Source: Gilvimarinus agarilyticus
GTDB taxonomy: Bacteria > Pseudomonadota > Gammaproteobacteria > Pseudomonadales > Cellvibrionaceae
DNA length: 64,000 bases
Assembly: GCF_000832015.1 (NCBI RefSeq)
Contig: NZ_JXCJ01000001.1
Location: 2,995,975 to 3,059,974, forward strand
Reading direction: 5' to 3'
Position numbers and translations under genes: made by a program. Shown in pieces: positions 1-8,502 of the stretch. The notes below the pieces were generated by a model. The model did no database searches and had not been told where the DNA came from. It saw only the letters and a list, made by a program, of their open reading frames with translations. How positions within the stretch are numbered: position 1 is the stretch's first letter; every line of letters starts with the position of its first letter.

Positions 1-609
1 GACGATTTAAAAATGGCACTGTCGCGCCTTGGTATGGAATACACCTGTAACATCGCCACCGGCCTGGCCATGCAACAGATGTTTCAGGCAACGTCGGATA
101 TGGTCGACAAGCGCATGCGCGATAGCTGGACCCGCTCCAGCGAGATTGCTGGTATCAGTCATGTGCTATGCCGCCACTACACCAACCTGCGCCCCGATCA
201 AGCCACGCTCGCCGGCCTGATTCACAAAATCGGTGTATTGCCAATTTTGACGTACGCCGAAGAGCACGAGTATTTGCTCAAAGACAGCTTCACCCTCGAC
301 ACAGTGATCAACCAACTGCAGGGGCCCATCGGCGATTTGATTTTAAAGTCCTGGGACTTTCCCGCCGAGCTGATCAAAGTGCCGACACAACACATGAAAT
401 TCGACCGCGAAGTCCCTAAAGCCGACTATACCGACATTGTCACGGTCGCTATGCTGCAAAGCCATTTAGGCAGCGACACCGCTCTGGGCAAGGTCGATTA
501 CCATAAAGTCACGGCTTTTAGCCGTCTGGGCATGGACCCGGATATGCAAATGGCCGAGGCCGAAGATTTGTCCGCCGAGATGGAAGCGGCCATGGAGTTC
601 TTACAGTAG
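1..609 (+). CDS. HDOD-domain protein, 3' part only
   Basis: The reading frame is open from base 1, so the start lies outside the window and only about 202 C-terminal residues are visible. The stretch DQATLAGLIHKIG matches the HDOD (HD-related output domain) signature, a degenerate HD-phosphohydrolase fold used in signalling and regulatory proteins. The canonical HD metal-binding pair is not evident, as usual for HDOD. The tail is acidic (AEAEDLSAEMEAAMEFLQ). An intrinsic terminator follows 22 bases after the stop. Partners cannot be told from this fragment; many HDOD proteins carry a receiver or GGDEF domain, but none is visible here. Confidence 0.8.
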   Translation, partial: DDLKMALSRLGMEYTCNIATGLAMQQMFQATSDMVDKRMRDSWTRSSEIAGISHVLCRHYTNLRPDQATLAGLIHKIGVLPILTYAEEHEYLLKDSFTLDTVINQLQGPIGDLILKSWDFPAELIKVPTQHMKFDREVPKADYTDIVTVAMLQSHLGSDTALGKVDYHKVTAFSRLGMDPDMQMAEAEDLSAEMEAAMEFLQ

Positions 610-630
610 CGCCGTCAATAAGCGTCCACA

Positions 631-665
631 AAAAAGCCAGAGCCGTTAAGCTCTGGCTTTTTTGT
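631..665 (+). terminator. Rho-independent terminator
   Basis: A 13-bp perfect inverted repeat (631-643 with 650-662) with a 6-nt loop is flanked by an A-run on the left and a T-run on the right. It can therefore stop the HDOD gene on the plus strand and the DUF4862 gene on the minus strand. Confidence 0.85.
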
Positions 666-693
666 GAACCAACTCTTTAAGCCAGAACACCCA

Positions 694-1650
694 TTAGGCG
701 CGCTCGATCATGCCTAACACCGCCTGGTTATAAGCCACGCGGTTTTCCACGGTTTCATCTTTGGGGCGAATACCGATCTTAACCCCAACCACCGGCAAGT
801 CTTTACCGCCAGCAGCCGCAATACACTCGTGGATTTGCGCTTCGGTCATTAACGAGCCCTCGGCACCGATACTGGCGGCGGCGGATTTAGCCGCTGGCAT
901 GTGGGTATCGGCCCAAGTGCCGTACGGCGTGTCCTGGTCGGTTACCCCAGAGAACATCACACCGGCTAAAACCCCGGCCTCTCTGGCCTGTTTAATATGC
1001 TCAATCGCGCCCGCCTCAGAACGAGTTTCAATAACCGAACGGCCCCAGTTAACCACAATGCCGACATTTGCACCCAGCTTGCTATTGATCGCGTGCACGG
1101 CCTCAATCTCTTCATTTATGGTTAAAAAGCCTTTGGCCGGAGTCTGGTCTTCGACATACGTGTCGCAGTGCTCGATCACGATACGGGCGCCCTGCCAATC
1201 CCAGCTAAGCATGGTCTCTAACGAGGCTTGCAGTGATGCCACCGACGACTTAGCTTTGCTGCGGTTGGGCGCGGTTTGCACCTCAATGGCCTGCACCACC
1301 TGACGACCTGCGTGGGCATTTAATTTGGCAATAGCGGCACGGGCTTTGTCAAAAAACGCCAGCGCCTGGGCGCGGCCGGCCTCATCATCCGAGGCGATAC
1401 CAAATTCGGGGGTTTTACCAATCGCGCCCATAGTGCCGGGCACACATGTAAATACAAAATTCCAGTTTGGATCTATGTTGTTTAAAAACCACTCATCGTC
1501 GTGGTTGTGCAACGTCTCACCAAAAAATGGATGCTCCAGCCCTTTAATGTTCTCAGCCGCTTTTAACTGGTTGTAAAACGACGCTTCCAGCTCTGGATCC
1601 CAACCCGCTGTGCAAGGGGATGAGGCATAAGCACCTACATAGTAAGACAT
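694..1650 (-). CDS. DUF4862 family protein (TIM-barrel-like)
   Basis: A 318-aa soluble protein without signal peptide. The N-terminus SYYVGAYASSP and the overall pattern fit the DUF4862 family as I remember it, which is probably a TIM-barrel related to sugar-phosphate isomerases. Segments such as ARIVIEHCDTY and NVGIVVNWGRS look like barrel strands carrying E, H and D residues. The second ATG (1650) is preferred because AGGAG lies 7 nt upstream of it and only 1 nt upstream of the first ATG (1656). The gene stands alone and shares a bidirectional terminator with the HDOD gene. The function is unknown, and the family assignment is from memory of the motif. Confidence 0.65.
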   Translation of the reverse strand: MSYYVGAYASSPCTAGWDPELEASFYNQLKAAENIKGLEHPFFGETLHNHDDEWFLNNIDPNWNFVFTCVPGTMGAIGKTPEFGIASDDEAGRAQALAFFDKARAAIAKLNAHAGRQVVQAIEVQTAPNRSKAKSSVASLQASLETMLSWDWQGARIVIEHCDTYVEDQTPAKGFLTINEEIEAVHAINSKLGANVGIVVNWGRSVIETRSEAGAIEHIKQAREAGVLAGVMFSGVTDQDTPYGTWADTHMPAAKSAAASIGAEGSLMTEAQIHECIAAAGGKDLPVVGVKIGIRPKDETVENRVAYNQAVLGMIERA

Positions 1651-1808
1651 AGACATTCTCCTGATAAGTCAATTAACGACAGGCGCTCCGGCGCGGCCCA
1701 AAGCCCGACACCTTACCTTTAAACCAATTTGAAGACAATATTAAAACCGTTGAGTAACAGGCACTTGCAAGGCCGTATTACGATGGCAAGAAAGTAAAAG
1801 ACAAGTGA

Positions 1809-2384
1809 TTAAAACAGCTGGCGCACTTCGGCCACGGGGAGCGTCGCGTTAAAAAATGGTGAGGGGCGATGCCTACCGCGTAGCTTTCCTTTGAGCATAA
1901 AACCTAAGATTTTCGGCATATACACCAGCGGAAACCTCGGGTGAACATCGTCTGGCATGGCGCCTATCGCGTATTTACCAAAGGCTTTTATCGTCACCGG
2001 CCCCAAAGCGGCAAGCTTGTCCTGCTCAGTGGCAAACTTCATCCACTTAACCGACACGCCAACAAAGGGCACCGCGGAGGACTTTACCGTATTGGCGACG
2101 GGCATGTGACAACAGGTCGTGTGCCAGCGGTATATCCCCTTGGGGGTTAACTGCACAGCCTGAACCTTATCGATACCCTCACGGATGCTCAAATAAGCCG
2201 GATACGTTTGCAGCAGCTCGGTGCCGCCAAACTCATCCAATATAACCGCCTCGTTATTTAGGTACTGCGCATAACGCTGACAGTCGCAACACAGGCAGTG
2301 CACATGAAACAAATCGCTTGGTACGACTGTAAGCTCGCCTTTTACGCTGCCACAGGTGCACTCTAACGCAACGGTTGTCGTCAT
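1809..2384 (-). CDS. DUF6151 family protein (GFA-like zinc protein)
   Basis: A 191-aa protein with a Cys-rich N-terminus (ECTCGSVKG, then HCLCCDCQRYAQ) and a later HTTCCHMPVANT, in the arrangement of glutathione-dependent formaldehyde-activating (GFA)-like zinc proteins; it best fits DUF6151. The cysteine clusters probably bind structural zinc. Ten bases separate its start from the stop of the upstream dienelactone hydrolase gene, and AAGGAT precedes the ATG, so the two genes are probably co-transcribed. The catalytic role is unknown. Confidence 0.7.
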   Translation of the reverse strand: MTTTVALECTCGSVKGELTVVPSDLFHVHCLCCDCQRYAQYLNNEAVILDEFGGTELLQTYPAYLSIREGIDKVQAVQLTPKGIYRWHTTCCHMPVANTVKSSAVPFVGVSVKWMKFATEQDKLAALGPVTIKAFGKYAIGAMPDDVHPRFPLVYMPKILGFMLKGKLRGRHRPSPFFNATLPVAEVRQLF

Positions 2385-2394
2385 AAGATCCTTT

Positions 2395-3294
2395 TTAACC
2401 TAGCTTGTCGTTAAAAAATGCCAGAGTACGCTGCCAGGCAAGCTCGGCGCTGGCTTTGTCAAAGCGGCTGGTCGAGTCATTGTGAAAACCGTGATGGGCG
2501 CCCGGATACATAAACATTTGGTACTCGACATCATGCGCTTTTAGGTCTTGCTCATACTCGGGCCAGGTTTTATTCACGCGCTCATCCAGCTCACCCAGTT
2601 GAATCAAAAGCGGGGCTTTAATATTACCACGCAGCTCTTTGGCGGCGGGCGTCCCGTAAAACGGCACACCGGCATCCAACAAACCACTATCCACAGCGGC
2701 CAGGTAATTCACCATATAACCGCCAAAGCAAAACCCCACGGCCCCCAGCTTACCGTTACCAAGCGAGTGCGACTTTAGGTACCTGGCCGCCGCGACAAAA
2801 TCATTCTGCAGCTTTGCCTTATTTAGCTCGCTCTGCAGCGCCCGCCCCTCATCATCGTTGCCTGGGTAACCGCCTACCGGGTAAAGCGCATCGGGGGCAA
2901 ACGCCAGAAATCCGGCCTTTGCCAAGCGCCTGGCCACATCTTTCACGTAGGGGTTTAAACCGCGATTTTCATGGATGACTAACACCGCCGGATACCGCGA
3001 CTTGTCACCCATGGGCTTAACCAGATACCCCTGCCCGGTACCGTAACCCGCAGGTGAGTCAAAAGTTTGATAGCTTGCCACAATATCCGGATCGTTAAAG
3101 GAGACTTGCTCGGCCAACGCATAGTTGGGCAAGAGCCCCGATGTCAGCACCGACATGGAATAACCAAGCGCTACTAAGCCGCTTAACTTGCGCATAAAAG
3201 TGCGCCGATCCATACCGCCGTGGGCGTACTCGTCGTACCAGTCAAACGCTTCTTGGGGGATTTGCGCTGCAAGATGATCAGGCTTGTGGTTCAT
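2395..3294 (-). CDS. Tat-exported dienelactone hydrolase family protein
   Basis: An alpha/beta hydrolase of about 299 aa. The N-terminal region has a twin-arginine motif (DRRTFMRK) followed by a hydrophobic stretch, indicating export of a folded protein by Tat, as in the YghX-type group. The catalytic triad of dienelactone hydrolases is visible: nucleophile Cys in GAVGFCFGGY, Asp in GELDERVN, His in YPGAHHGFHND. The start at 3294 is chosen because GAGGAG sits about 5 nt upstream; an in-frame GTG two codons earlier overlaps that site. The substrate is unknown. It is likely in an operon with the downstream DUF6151 gene. Confidence 0.85.
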   Translation of the reverse strand: MNHKPDHLAAQIPQEAFDWYDEYAHGGMDRRTFMRKLSGLVALGYSMSVLTSGLLPNYALAEQVSFNDPDIVASYQTFDSPAGYGTGQGYLVKPMGDKSRYPAVLVIHENRGLNPYVKDVARRLAKAGFLAFAPDALYPVGGYPGNDDEGRALQSELNKAKLQNDFVAAARYLKSHSLGNGKLGAVGFCFGGYMVNYLAAVDSGLLDAGVPFYGTPAAKELRGNIKAPLLIQLGELDERVNKTWPEYEQDLKAHDVEYQMFMYPGAHHGFHNDSTSRFDKASAELAWQRTLAFFNDKLG

Positions 3295-3404
3295 TCTCAC
3301 TCCTCAGAATTTTGCCAATACACGAACGGCCCTATAGCGGTAACCACACAAGGCTTGGTGGCCTTTGATTATTGTGTAGGTTAGGAGGATTTACAAGAAA
3401 AGCA

Positions 3405-4088
3405 CTAGAGTGCCCAATCGATCGGTTGCTGCGCGTGTGATTGTAAGTAGTGATTGGCTTGACTAAAGTGGCCACAGCCTAGAAAGCCGCGATGGGCCGA
3501 AAGCGGAGACGGATGCACTGCTTTAAGCACTAAGTGTTTGCTGGTGTCGATCAGGCGGCCTTTCTTTTGTGCGTAGCTGCCCCACAGCATAAAGACGAGC
3601 CCCTCGCGGTCGCGGTTAAGCGCTGCAATCGCCCGGTCGGTAAATAACTCCCAGCCGCGTTTTTGATGGGAGCCTGCGCTTGCTTGCTCGACGCTTAAGG
3701 TGGCGTTTAGCAGTAATACACCCTGCTCGGCCCACTTTGTTAAGTTGCCGTGGTTAGGCCGCGCGATGCCAAGATCGCGTTCGATCTCTTTGAAGATGTT
3801 TTGCAAGGACGGAGGGATACGCACCCCCTCTGGCACCGAAAAACTCAAGCCGTGCGCCTGGCCCGGACCATGATAAGGGTCTTGCCCTAAGATAACGACT
3901 TTGACTTTATCAAACGGTGTAGTGTTAAACGCATTAAACATCTGCGCTGCAGGCGGGTAAATGACTTTTCCCGCCTGCTTTTGCGCTTTTAAAAAGGCCT
4001 TGAGCTCGCCCATGTAAGGCTCGTCGAACTCAGCGCTCAACTCGCTCAGCCAGCCTGGCTCTAATTGAACATTACTTTTTTGCGCCAC
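3405..4088 (-). CDS. ung: uracil-DNA glycosylase
   Basis: Family 1 uracil-DNA glycosylase that removes uracil from DNA to start base-excision repair. The water-activating loop GQDPYH is at residues 68-73 (Asp70), the uracil-pocket strand is [11 protein letters not shown], and the minor-groove loop [11 protein letters not shown] begins at 192. I choose the GTG at 4088, preceded by AGGAG 6-7 nt upstream, which gives 227 aa (E. coli Ung is 229). The longer frame to 4166 would add 26 residues with no family counterpart. It lies 82 bp downstream of the decarboxylase gene on the same strand. Confidence 0.95.
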   Translation of the reverse strand: MAQKSNVQLEPGWLSELSAEFDEPYMGELKAFLKAQKQAGKVIYPPAAQMFNAFNTTPFDKVKVVILGQDPYHGPGQAHGLSFSVPEGVRIPPSLQNIFKEIERDLGIARPNHGNLTKWAEQGVLLLNATLSVEQASAGSHQKRGWELFTDRAIAALNRDREGLVFMLWGSYAQKKGRLIDTSKHLVLKAVHPSPLSAHRGFLGCGHFSQANHYLQSHAQQPIDWAL

Positions 4089-4170
4089 TGCACACTCCTG
4101 GTTTCCATTGTGCGCAGCAATGTAGCAAATAACGCGCAGGCGCGACAGTAACGCCGCGCCCGGCAAGCAC

Positions 4171-5379
4171 CTATTTGCCTAGCGCGGTCAGCGCCTCTTG
4201 CCCGATACAATACTCCGCCAGCGGCGGAAACCCATTAAACTCCACTGCGCTATAACTGGTGGTATAAGCGCCAGTCGATAACCAGTAAAGCCGATCACCT
4301 TCGGTCAGCGACAAAGGCAGCGGGTATTTAAAGTGCTCGTACATAATGTCGGCACTGTCGCAGGTAGGGCCTGCCAACACGCAACCTTCTTGCTCGCCCG
4401 TTTTTTCGGTATACACCGGGTACTTAATCGACTCATCCAGCGTCTCAATCAGGCCCGAGAACTTACCCACATCCACAAACACCCAACGGCTAAGCGCGGT
4501 GCGGGATTTGCGGGAAATCAACACCACTTCACTGACCATCACACCGGCGTTGGCGATGAGCGAGCGGCCCGGTTCGATAATAATACGCGGAAAGTCGCTG
4601 CCAAAATCCTCTTGTAAAAAGCGGGTAATCTCTTCGGCGTATGTGGCCAAATCGTTGGTACGGCTGATGTAATTGGCCGGAAAGCCACCGCCCATGTTGA
4701 TCATCTGCAACACAATATCCTGCTCGTCGCGCAGCCGATCAAAAATCACTTTTACTTTGGCTAGCGCGGCATCCCAGGCGCCGATCTCGCGCTGCTGTGA
4801 GCCCACATGAAACGACACACCGTAGGGCTCAAGGCCCAGCTCACGAGCCTGAATAAGCAGCTCCATGGCCATTTCGGTTTCGCAGCCAAACTTACGTGAC
4901 AGCGGCCAATCGGCCGTGAGCGTACCTTCGGTTAGCACCCGCACATACACTTTCGAGCCAGGCGCCTCGCGGGCAATGGATTCGAGATCAGTCTCTGAGT
5001 CGGTGGCAAACAAACGCACACCGCGCTCGTAAAAATAGCGTACGTCTTTGGCTTTTTTAATGGTATTACCATAACTGATGCGCTCGGCTGTCACACCCAG
5101 CGCCATCACTTTGTCAAGCTCGTAGCGCGAGGCAATGTCAAAGTTAGCCCCACGGTCGCGCAGCAGCGTTAAAATATCCACCGCCGGGTTAGCCTTAACA
5201 GCGTAGTACACGTCGGCGTAATCAAACTCACGTATCAGTTCGTCATAAGCATGGGCAATGGTCGGCAAATCAATCGCGACAAAGGGCGTCTCACGTTTAT
5301 CGGCAAACGCCTTAATACGTGCAAACGTCTCGGCACTGTAGTAATCCTCGATGTGGGTAACGCCATCAAAATCGTTCAT
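4171..5379 (-). CDS. type III PLP-dependent ornithine/lysine decarboxylase
   Basis: A 402-aa enzyme of the alanine-racemase-fold decarboxylases (eukaryotic-type ODC, lysine/ornithine decarboxylase). It would make putrescine or cadaverine. The PLP lysine is Lys62 in YYAVKANP. The phosphate-binding GGGFP, EPGRSL and the dimer-interface catalytic motif CDSAD (340-344) are present. The start at 5379 has GGAGG 7 nt upstream; a longer frame to 5493 would add 38 poorly conserved residues. Ornithine versus lysine preference cannot be decided from the sequence. The upstream 5494-5560 stretch is AT-rich and probably holds the promoter. Confidence 0.9.
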   Translation of the reverse strand: MNDFDGVTHIEDYYSAETFARIKAFADKRETPFVAIDLPTIAHAYDELIREFDYADVYYAVKANPAVDILTLLRDRGANFDIASRYELDKVMALGVTAERISYGNTIKKAKDVRYFYERGVRLFATDSETDLESIAREAPGSKVYVRVLTEGTLTADWPLSRKFGCETEMAMELLIQARELGLEPYGVSFHVGSQQREIGAWDAALAKVKVIFDRLRDEQDIVLQMINMGGGFPANYISRTNDLATYAEEITRFLQEDFGSDFPRIIIEPGRSLIANAGVMVSEVVLISRKSRTALSRWVFVDVGKFSGLIETLDESIKYPVYTEKTGEQEGCVLAGPTCDSADIMYEHFKYPLPLSLTEGDRLYWLSTGAYTTSYSAVEFNGFPPLAEYCIGQEALTALGK

Positions 5380-5623
5380 AACTTGCCTCCAGGGCTTTTT
5401 TGTAGCGGCAAAAAAGAAGGGGCGACCCACCGCAGCAGACCACCCCAAAACCGTCAGAGCTGCACTTGCGGGCAGCGCCAAATTCGCGCGCATTAAACGG
5501 CTAAACTTAATAATACGCTAGTGTTTTTTTAGTTTATTTTCTTCTAGTTAAGCCCCAGTTTTCACGTAAAAGGACACTGACGGTTATAACTGGCTCAGAA
5601 CCCCCAACGTCACTTTATTACCG

Positions 5624-5656
5624 ACATAAAAAAACCCGGCCAAAGCCGGGTTTTTG
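5624..5656 (-). terminator. Rho-independent terminator of the peroxiredoxin gene
   Basis: An 11-bp stem (5630-5640 with 5645-5655, CCGGC core) with a 4-nt loop. Read on the minus strand it is followed by seven T, directly after the peroxiredoxin stop. Confidence 0.85.
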
Positions 5657-5677
5657 GTGGAGAACCGGTAGCCGCTA

Positions 5678-6280
5678 TTACAGCTTGCCAGAGTTCTCAG
5701 ACAGGTAAGAAGCAACGCCAGAAGCCGATGCATCCATACCTTTGTCACCTTCCTGCCAACCGGCAGGACAAACTTCGCCGTGCTCCTGGTGGAACGCCAA
5801 TGCGTCAACCATGCGCAGCATCTCGTCAACGTTGCGGCCCAGTGGCAGGTTGTTAACCACCTGGTGCTGCACTACGCCTTCTTCGTCGATCAGGAACGAG
5901 CCGCGGTACGCAACGCCGGCGTCGGCCTCAACGTCAAACGCCTGACAGATTTCGTGCTTGGTGTCGGCAACCATAGTGTATTTAACCTGGCCGATACCGC
6001 CTTCGTTTACAGGGGTGTTACGCCATGCGCTGTGAGTAAACTGCGAGTCGATTGATACCGCAATTACTTCAACGCCACGCTTTTGGAACGCTTCAAAACG
6101 GTTGTCAAAAGCAATCAGCTCAGACGGGCACACAAAGGTGAAGTCCAGCGGGTAAAAGAAGATAACCGCTTTTTTGCCTTTGATGGCTTCAGCCAGCTTG
6201 TACTCATCAACGATCTCGCCGTTGCCCAATACGGCCGCTGCGGTGAAATCTGGAACCTGTTTTCCTACTAATACGCCCAT
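5678..6280 (-). CDS. 2-Cys peroxiredoxin (AhpC/Prx1 family)
   Basis: A typical 2-Cys peroxiredoxin of exactly 200 aa that reduces H2O2 and organic hydroperoxides. The peroxidatic Cys51 lies in FYPLDFTFVCPSEL and the resolving Cys171 in HGEVCPAGW. The start at 6280 is set by GGAGG 7 nt upstream; an upstream in-frame start at 6322 is unlikely. It is divergent from bfd-bfr, the same neighbourhood as the peroxidase-bfd-bfrB cluster of Pseudomonas aeruginosa. This fits a joint peroxide/iron protection function. A possible OxyR-type half site lies about 130 bp upstream. Confidence 0.93.
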   Translation of the reverse strand: MGVLVGKQVPDFTAAAVLGNGEIVDEYKLAEAIKGKKAVIFFYPLDFTFVCPSELIAFDNRFEAFQKRGVEVIAVSIDSQFTHSAWRNTPVNEGGIGQVKYTMVADTKHEICQAFDVEADAGVAYRGSFLIDEEGVVQHQVVNNLPLGRNVDEMLRMVDALAFHQEHGEVCPAGWQEGDKGMDASASGVASYLSENSGKL

Positions 6281-6408
6281 GTCGTAACCTCCATAAGTTT
6301 GACGGACTAAATAAAGCTCCACCGAAAGATGGGGGCCGCACCGTTAATTGCAACCCGCCTTTCCGTGAAGATTTGATAAAGTTTTAACAATTAGCAGCAT
6401 AAGCTCTA

Positions 6409-6423
6409 ATAGTGCTGCACTAT
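6409..6423. promoter_or_regulatory. possible OxyR half-site (ATAG-N7-CTAT)
   Basis: ATAG, seven bases, CTAT matches the outer bases of an OxyR contact pair. The second pair of the full tetrad (another ATAG-N7-CTAT seven bases on) is not recognisable and the inner T/A positions do not match. The location upstream of a peroxiredoxin gene is the main reason to list it. Confidence 0.3.
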
Positions 6424-6557
6424 ATTACACATTCTATTTAGTGAGTCACATTGATTTTAGTTATCGCATCGATTGTTTTTAACTGGCACTAAGCCACACC
6501 GCCCCTGGCTTAGAACCAAATCTGCCAATTCTTAATGCCAATTATTCTCACAAACTA

Positions 6558-6586
6558 TTGACACAGATTCTCATTAACAATACTAT
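6558..6586 (+). promoter_or_regulatory. sigma-70 promoter of bfd with possible Fur half-site
   Basis: TTGACA (6558-6563), exactly 17 bp, then TACTAT (6581-6586), about 40 bp before the bfd ATG. Within the spacer, GATTCTCATT (6567-6576) matches one half of a Fur box (GATTCTCATT / AATGAGAATC), which would place iron repression directly over the promoter. The second half is degenerate, so the promoter call is firmer than the Fur call. Confidence 0.6.
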
Positions 6587-6624
6587 CTCATTATTACTTC
6601 ACTATTACGCAGGTATTGTTACGA

Positions 6625-6834
6625 ATGTACGTGTGTCTCTGCAAAGGCATTACCGACCGCCAAATTGAGGCGGCAGTACACGATGGCGCTCACAGCTTAG
6701 GCAAGCTGCGCAAGGCGTTGGGCGTTGCCAGCCAGTGCGGCAAGTGCTCGTCGCTCACTCGCGAAATCCTGGACGAGACCCTGCAGGAAGTCCCCATGAT
6801 TGCCGGTATGCCACAGTTTTACGCGGTGGCCTAA
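6625..6834 (+). CDS. bfd: bacterioferritin-associated ferredoxin
   Basis: A 69-aa [2Fe-2S] protein whose cysteines fall at positions 4, 6, 38 and 41 (YVCLCKG and SQCGKCSS), exactly the Bfd ligand set. Bfd docks on bacterioferritin and reduces its core so that iron can be released. A TTG three codons upstream is in frame, but the ATG at 6625 gives the family's N-terminus. bfr follows 183 bp downstream on the same strand. Confidence 0.93.
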   Translation: MYVCLCKGITDRQIEAAVHDGAHSLGKLRKALGVASQCGKCSSLTREILDETLQEVPMIAGMPQFYAVA

Positions 6835-7017
6835 ATTCAGGCCCCGCCCTACTCCACTGACATCGCTAAACAGACGCAAAACGCAATAAGAACAAATCTC
6901 TTAATCATTAAAATCTCCTTACACATCAAACACTTACACTTGACAGACTAGCCCTACAGGGCCAGACTTACGCCGATTAGTTCACTAAGCGCAGCCCGCG
7001 CCGGCGAGGAGACAGTC

Positions 7018-7494
7018 ATGAAAGGTGATCCGAAGGTAATTGAGTTTTTAAATAAAGTGCTCGGCAACGAGCTGGTTGCCATTAACCAGTACTTTCTACA
7101 CGCCCGCATGTACAAAGACTGGGGCTTAAAAGAGCTGGCAGACCACGAGTATCACGAGTCCATCGATGAAATGAAGCATGCCGACCAACTGGTCGAGCGG
7201 ATTTTGTTTTTAGAGGGCCTGCCCAACCTGCAAGACCTGGGCAAACTGCACATTGGTGAAAATACCAAAGAGATGCTGGAATCTGACCTAAAGGTTGAAT
7301 TAAAAGCCATACCGGATTTACGCGAAGGCATCGCCTACTGCGACAAAGTGCATGACTATGTCAGCCGCGATGTTCTAAACAGTATTTTAGAGTCCGAAGA
7401 AGAGCACGTGGATTGGTTGGAGACTCAGCTCAGCCTGATCGACAAGGTGGGTATACAAAACTACCTGCAATCGAAAATGGCGGGAGATGAATAG
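7018..7494 (+). CDS. bfr: bacterioferritin
   Basis: A 158-aa haem-containing ferritin that stores iron in a 24-mer. All ferroxidase residues of E. coli Bfr are at the same numbers: Glu18, Glu51, His54, Glu94, Glu127, His130; the haem ligand Met52 is also present. GAGGAGA lies 6 nt before the ATG. It is preceded by bfd, its electron donor, and followed by an intrinsic terminator. Confidence 0.97.
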   Translation: MKGDPKVIEFLNKVLGNELVAINQYFLHARMYKDWGLKELADHEYHESIDEMKHADQLVERILFLEGLPNLQDLGKLHIGENTKEMLESDLKVELKAIPDLREGIAYCDKVHDYVSRDVLNSILESEEEHVDWLETQLSLIDKVGIQNYLQSKMAGDE

Positions 7495-7518
7495 TTACGG
7501 TTGATGGCTATTCAAATC

Positions 7519-7551
7519 AAAAGGGCTGGATTGCAAAATTCAGCCCTTTTT
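7519..7551 (+). terminator. Rho-independent terminator of bfr
   Basis: A 10-bp stem (7519-7528 with 7541-7550) with a 12-nt loop that ends in a T-run, 25 bases after the bfr stop. The flanking A-run could let it act for the convergent lipoprotein gene as well. Confidence 0.75.
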
Positions 7552-7585
7552 CGCTATCCGTACCCCTTTCCCCATACTCCAACAA

Positions 7586-8353
7586 TCAATTCAACAACCC
7601 ATACACGCCCACCGAGTAAGCGCGTTTATCTTGCTCGCCCCGCAAGCTGCGAACATTAACCAGCTCGCCCAGCGCCACTGAATCGTCGGTATAGCGCGTG
7701 TCTCCGGTGCCCGTATCAAAGCTGACCACGCCCGCCTCGTTAAACTGATAGGCAATGACGTCGTCCCGCTCGACACCCACACTGACAGGAAAGTTAACCC
7801 GCTGCACACCCGAGCTTACCGCCTTTAATCGGGCGCTTTGCCAAATCACGATTAGCTGATCATCCACCGGCCGCATCACCTGCACGTTAAAGGTGCCGGG
7901 CTTAACAAAATGCGCGCTTACCCCGGTAATCGTGCCGCTACCGGGCATCGGATTGGCCATATCCACTAGCAGTAAGGGCTTAGCATCGACGTTGCTGCGC
8001 TGCACCAGCTCACCTCCCACATAGTCGAGCAAATCACTTTGCACCATAAACTCTTTCAGCATATCGATTTGCCGTTGTACAAACCGCCGCACCTGCCCGC
8101 GCAACTCGCTCGACTCTTGCACCCGCACGGTTTTCTCTGTGTCGAGTACGGTTTTTACCCGGTTTAGCTCGTCGATCTCGCGCTGCAGGCGCGCTTGCTC
8201 GGAGGCGAGCGCGTCAATTTTATTTTGCGCCTGGGCAAGCTCGGTTTGCAGTTGCAGGTTTTGCGCTTCAACCTGCTTAACATCGGGCGGTGTTTGGCAC
8301 GCGCTCAACGTTAGCGCCAGCAATAGATAGCTCGCAATAGAGTAGTATTTCAT
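7586..8353 (-). CDS. coiled-coil lipoprotein of unknown function
   Basis: A 255-aa protein starting MKYYSIASYLLLALTLSAC with a lipobox Cys at 19, so it is a predicted lipoprotein. Residues of about 25-80 are Gln/Glu-rich with heptad character (coiled coil). A C-terminal part of about 150 aa looks beta-rich and domain-like (PMPGSGTITGVSAHF, YSVGVYGLLN). The start at 8353 has GAGG 6-7 nt upstream; a longer frame to 8446 lacks support. It lies about 150 bp downstream of the Ser/Thr kinase gene on the same strand. The kinase also has an extracytoplasmic beta-rich end, so a joint envelope role is possible but only inferred. Confidence 0.75.
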   Translation of the reverse strand: MKYYSIASYLLLALTLSACQTPPDVKQVEAQNLQLQTELAQAQNKIDALASEQARLQREIDELNRVKTVLDTEKTVRVQESSELRGQVRRFVQRQIDMLKEFMVQSDLLDYVGGELVQRSNVDAKPLLLVDMANPMPGSGTITGVSAHFVKPGTFNVQVMRPVDDQLIVIWQSARLKAVSSGVQRVNFPVSVGVERDDVIAYQFNEAGVVSFDTGTGDTRYTDDSVALGELVNVRSLRGEQDKRAYSVGVYGLLN

Positions 8354-8502
8354 GGTGATCCTCGTGGGGTTATCAGCGCGGCATTCGCGTGATAACCCTA
8401 AATCGTAGGCCAGTAGCGGTTTGTTATTGTCCTGCCCGCCGTACATCCGGCAATGTACCGCCGGGCTTAAGTTTTCGCAACGGCTTATTTCAGGCCACCG
8501 GT

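Larger units (their letters stand above)
6281..6624. other. divergent control region of peroxiredoxin and bfd
   Basis: 344 bases with no gene. It is AT-rich and contains a near-consensus sigma-70 promoter for bfd, a possible Fur-type half site, and a possible OxyR-type half site for the peroxiredoxin gene, each listed separately. Confidence 0.6.

Noticed and set aside
5584..5829. 81-codon frame antisense/overlapping the peroxiredoxin 3' end
   Set aside because: Shadow of the peroxiredoxin gene that includes the terminator.
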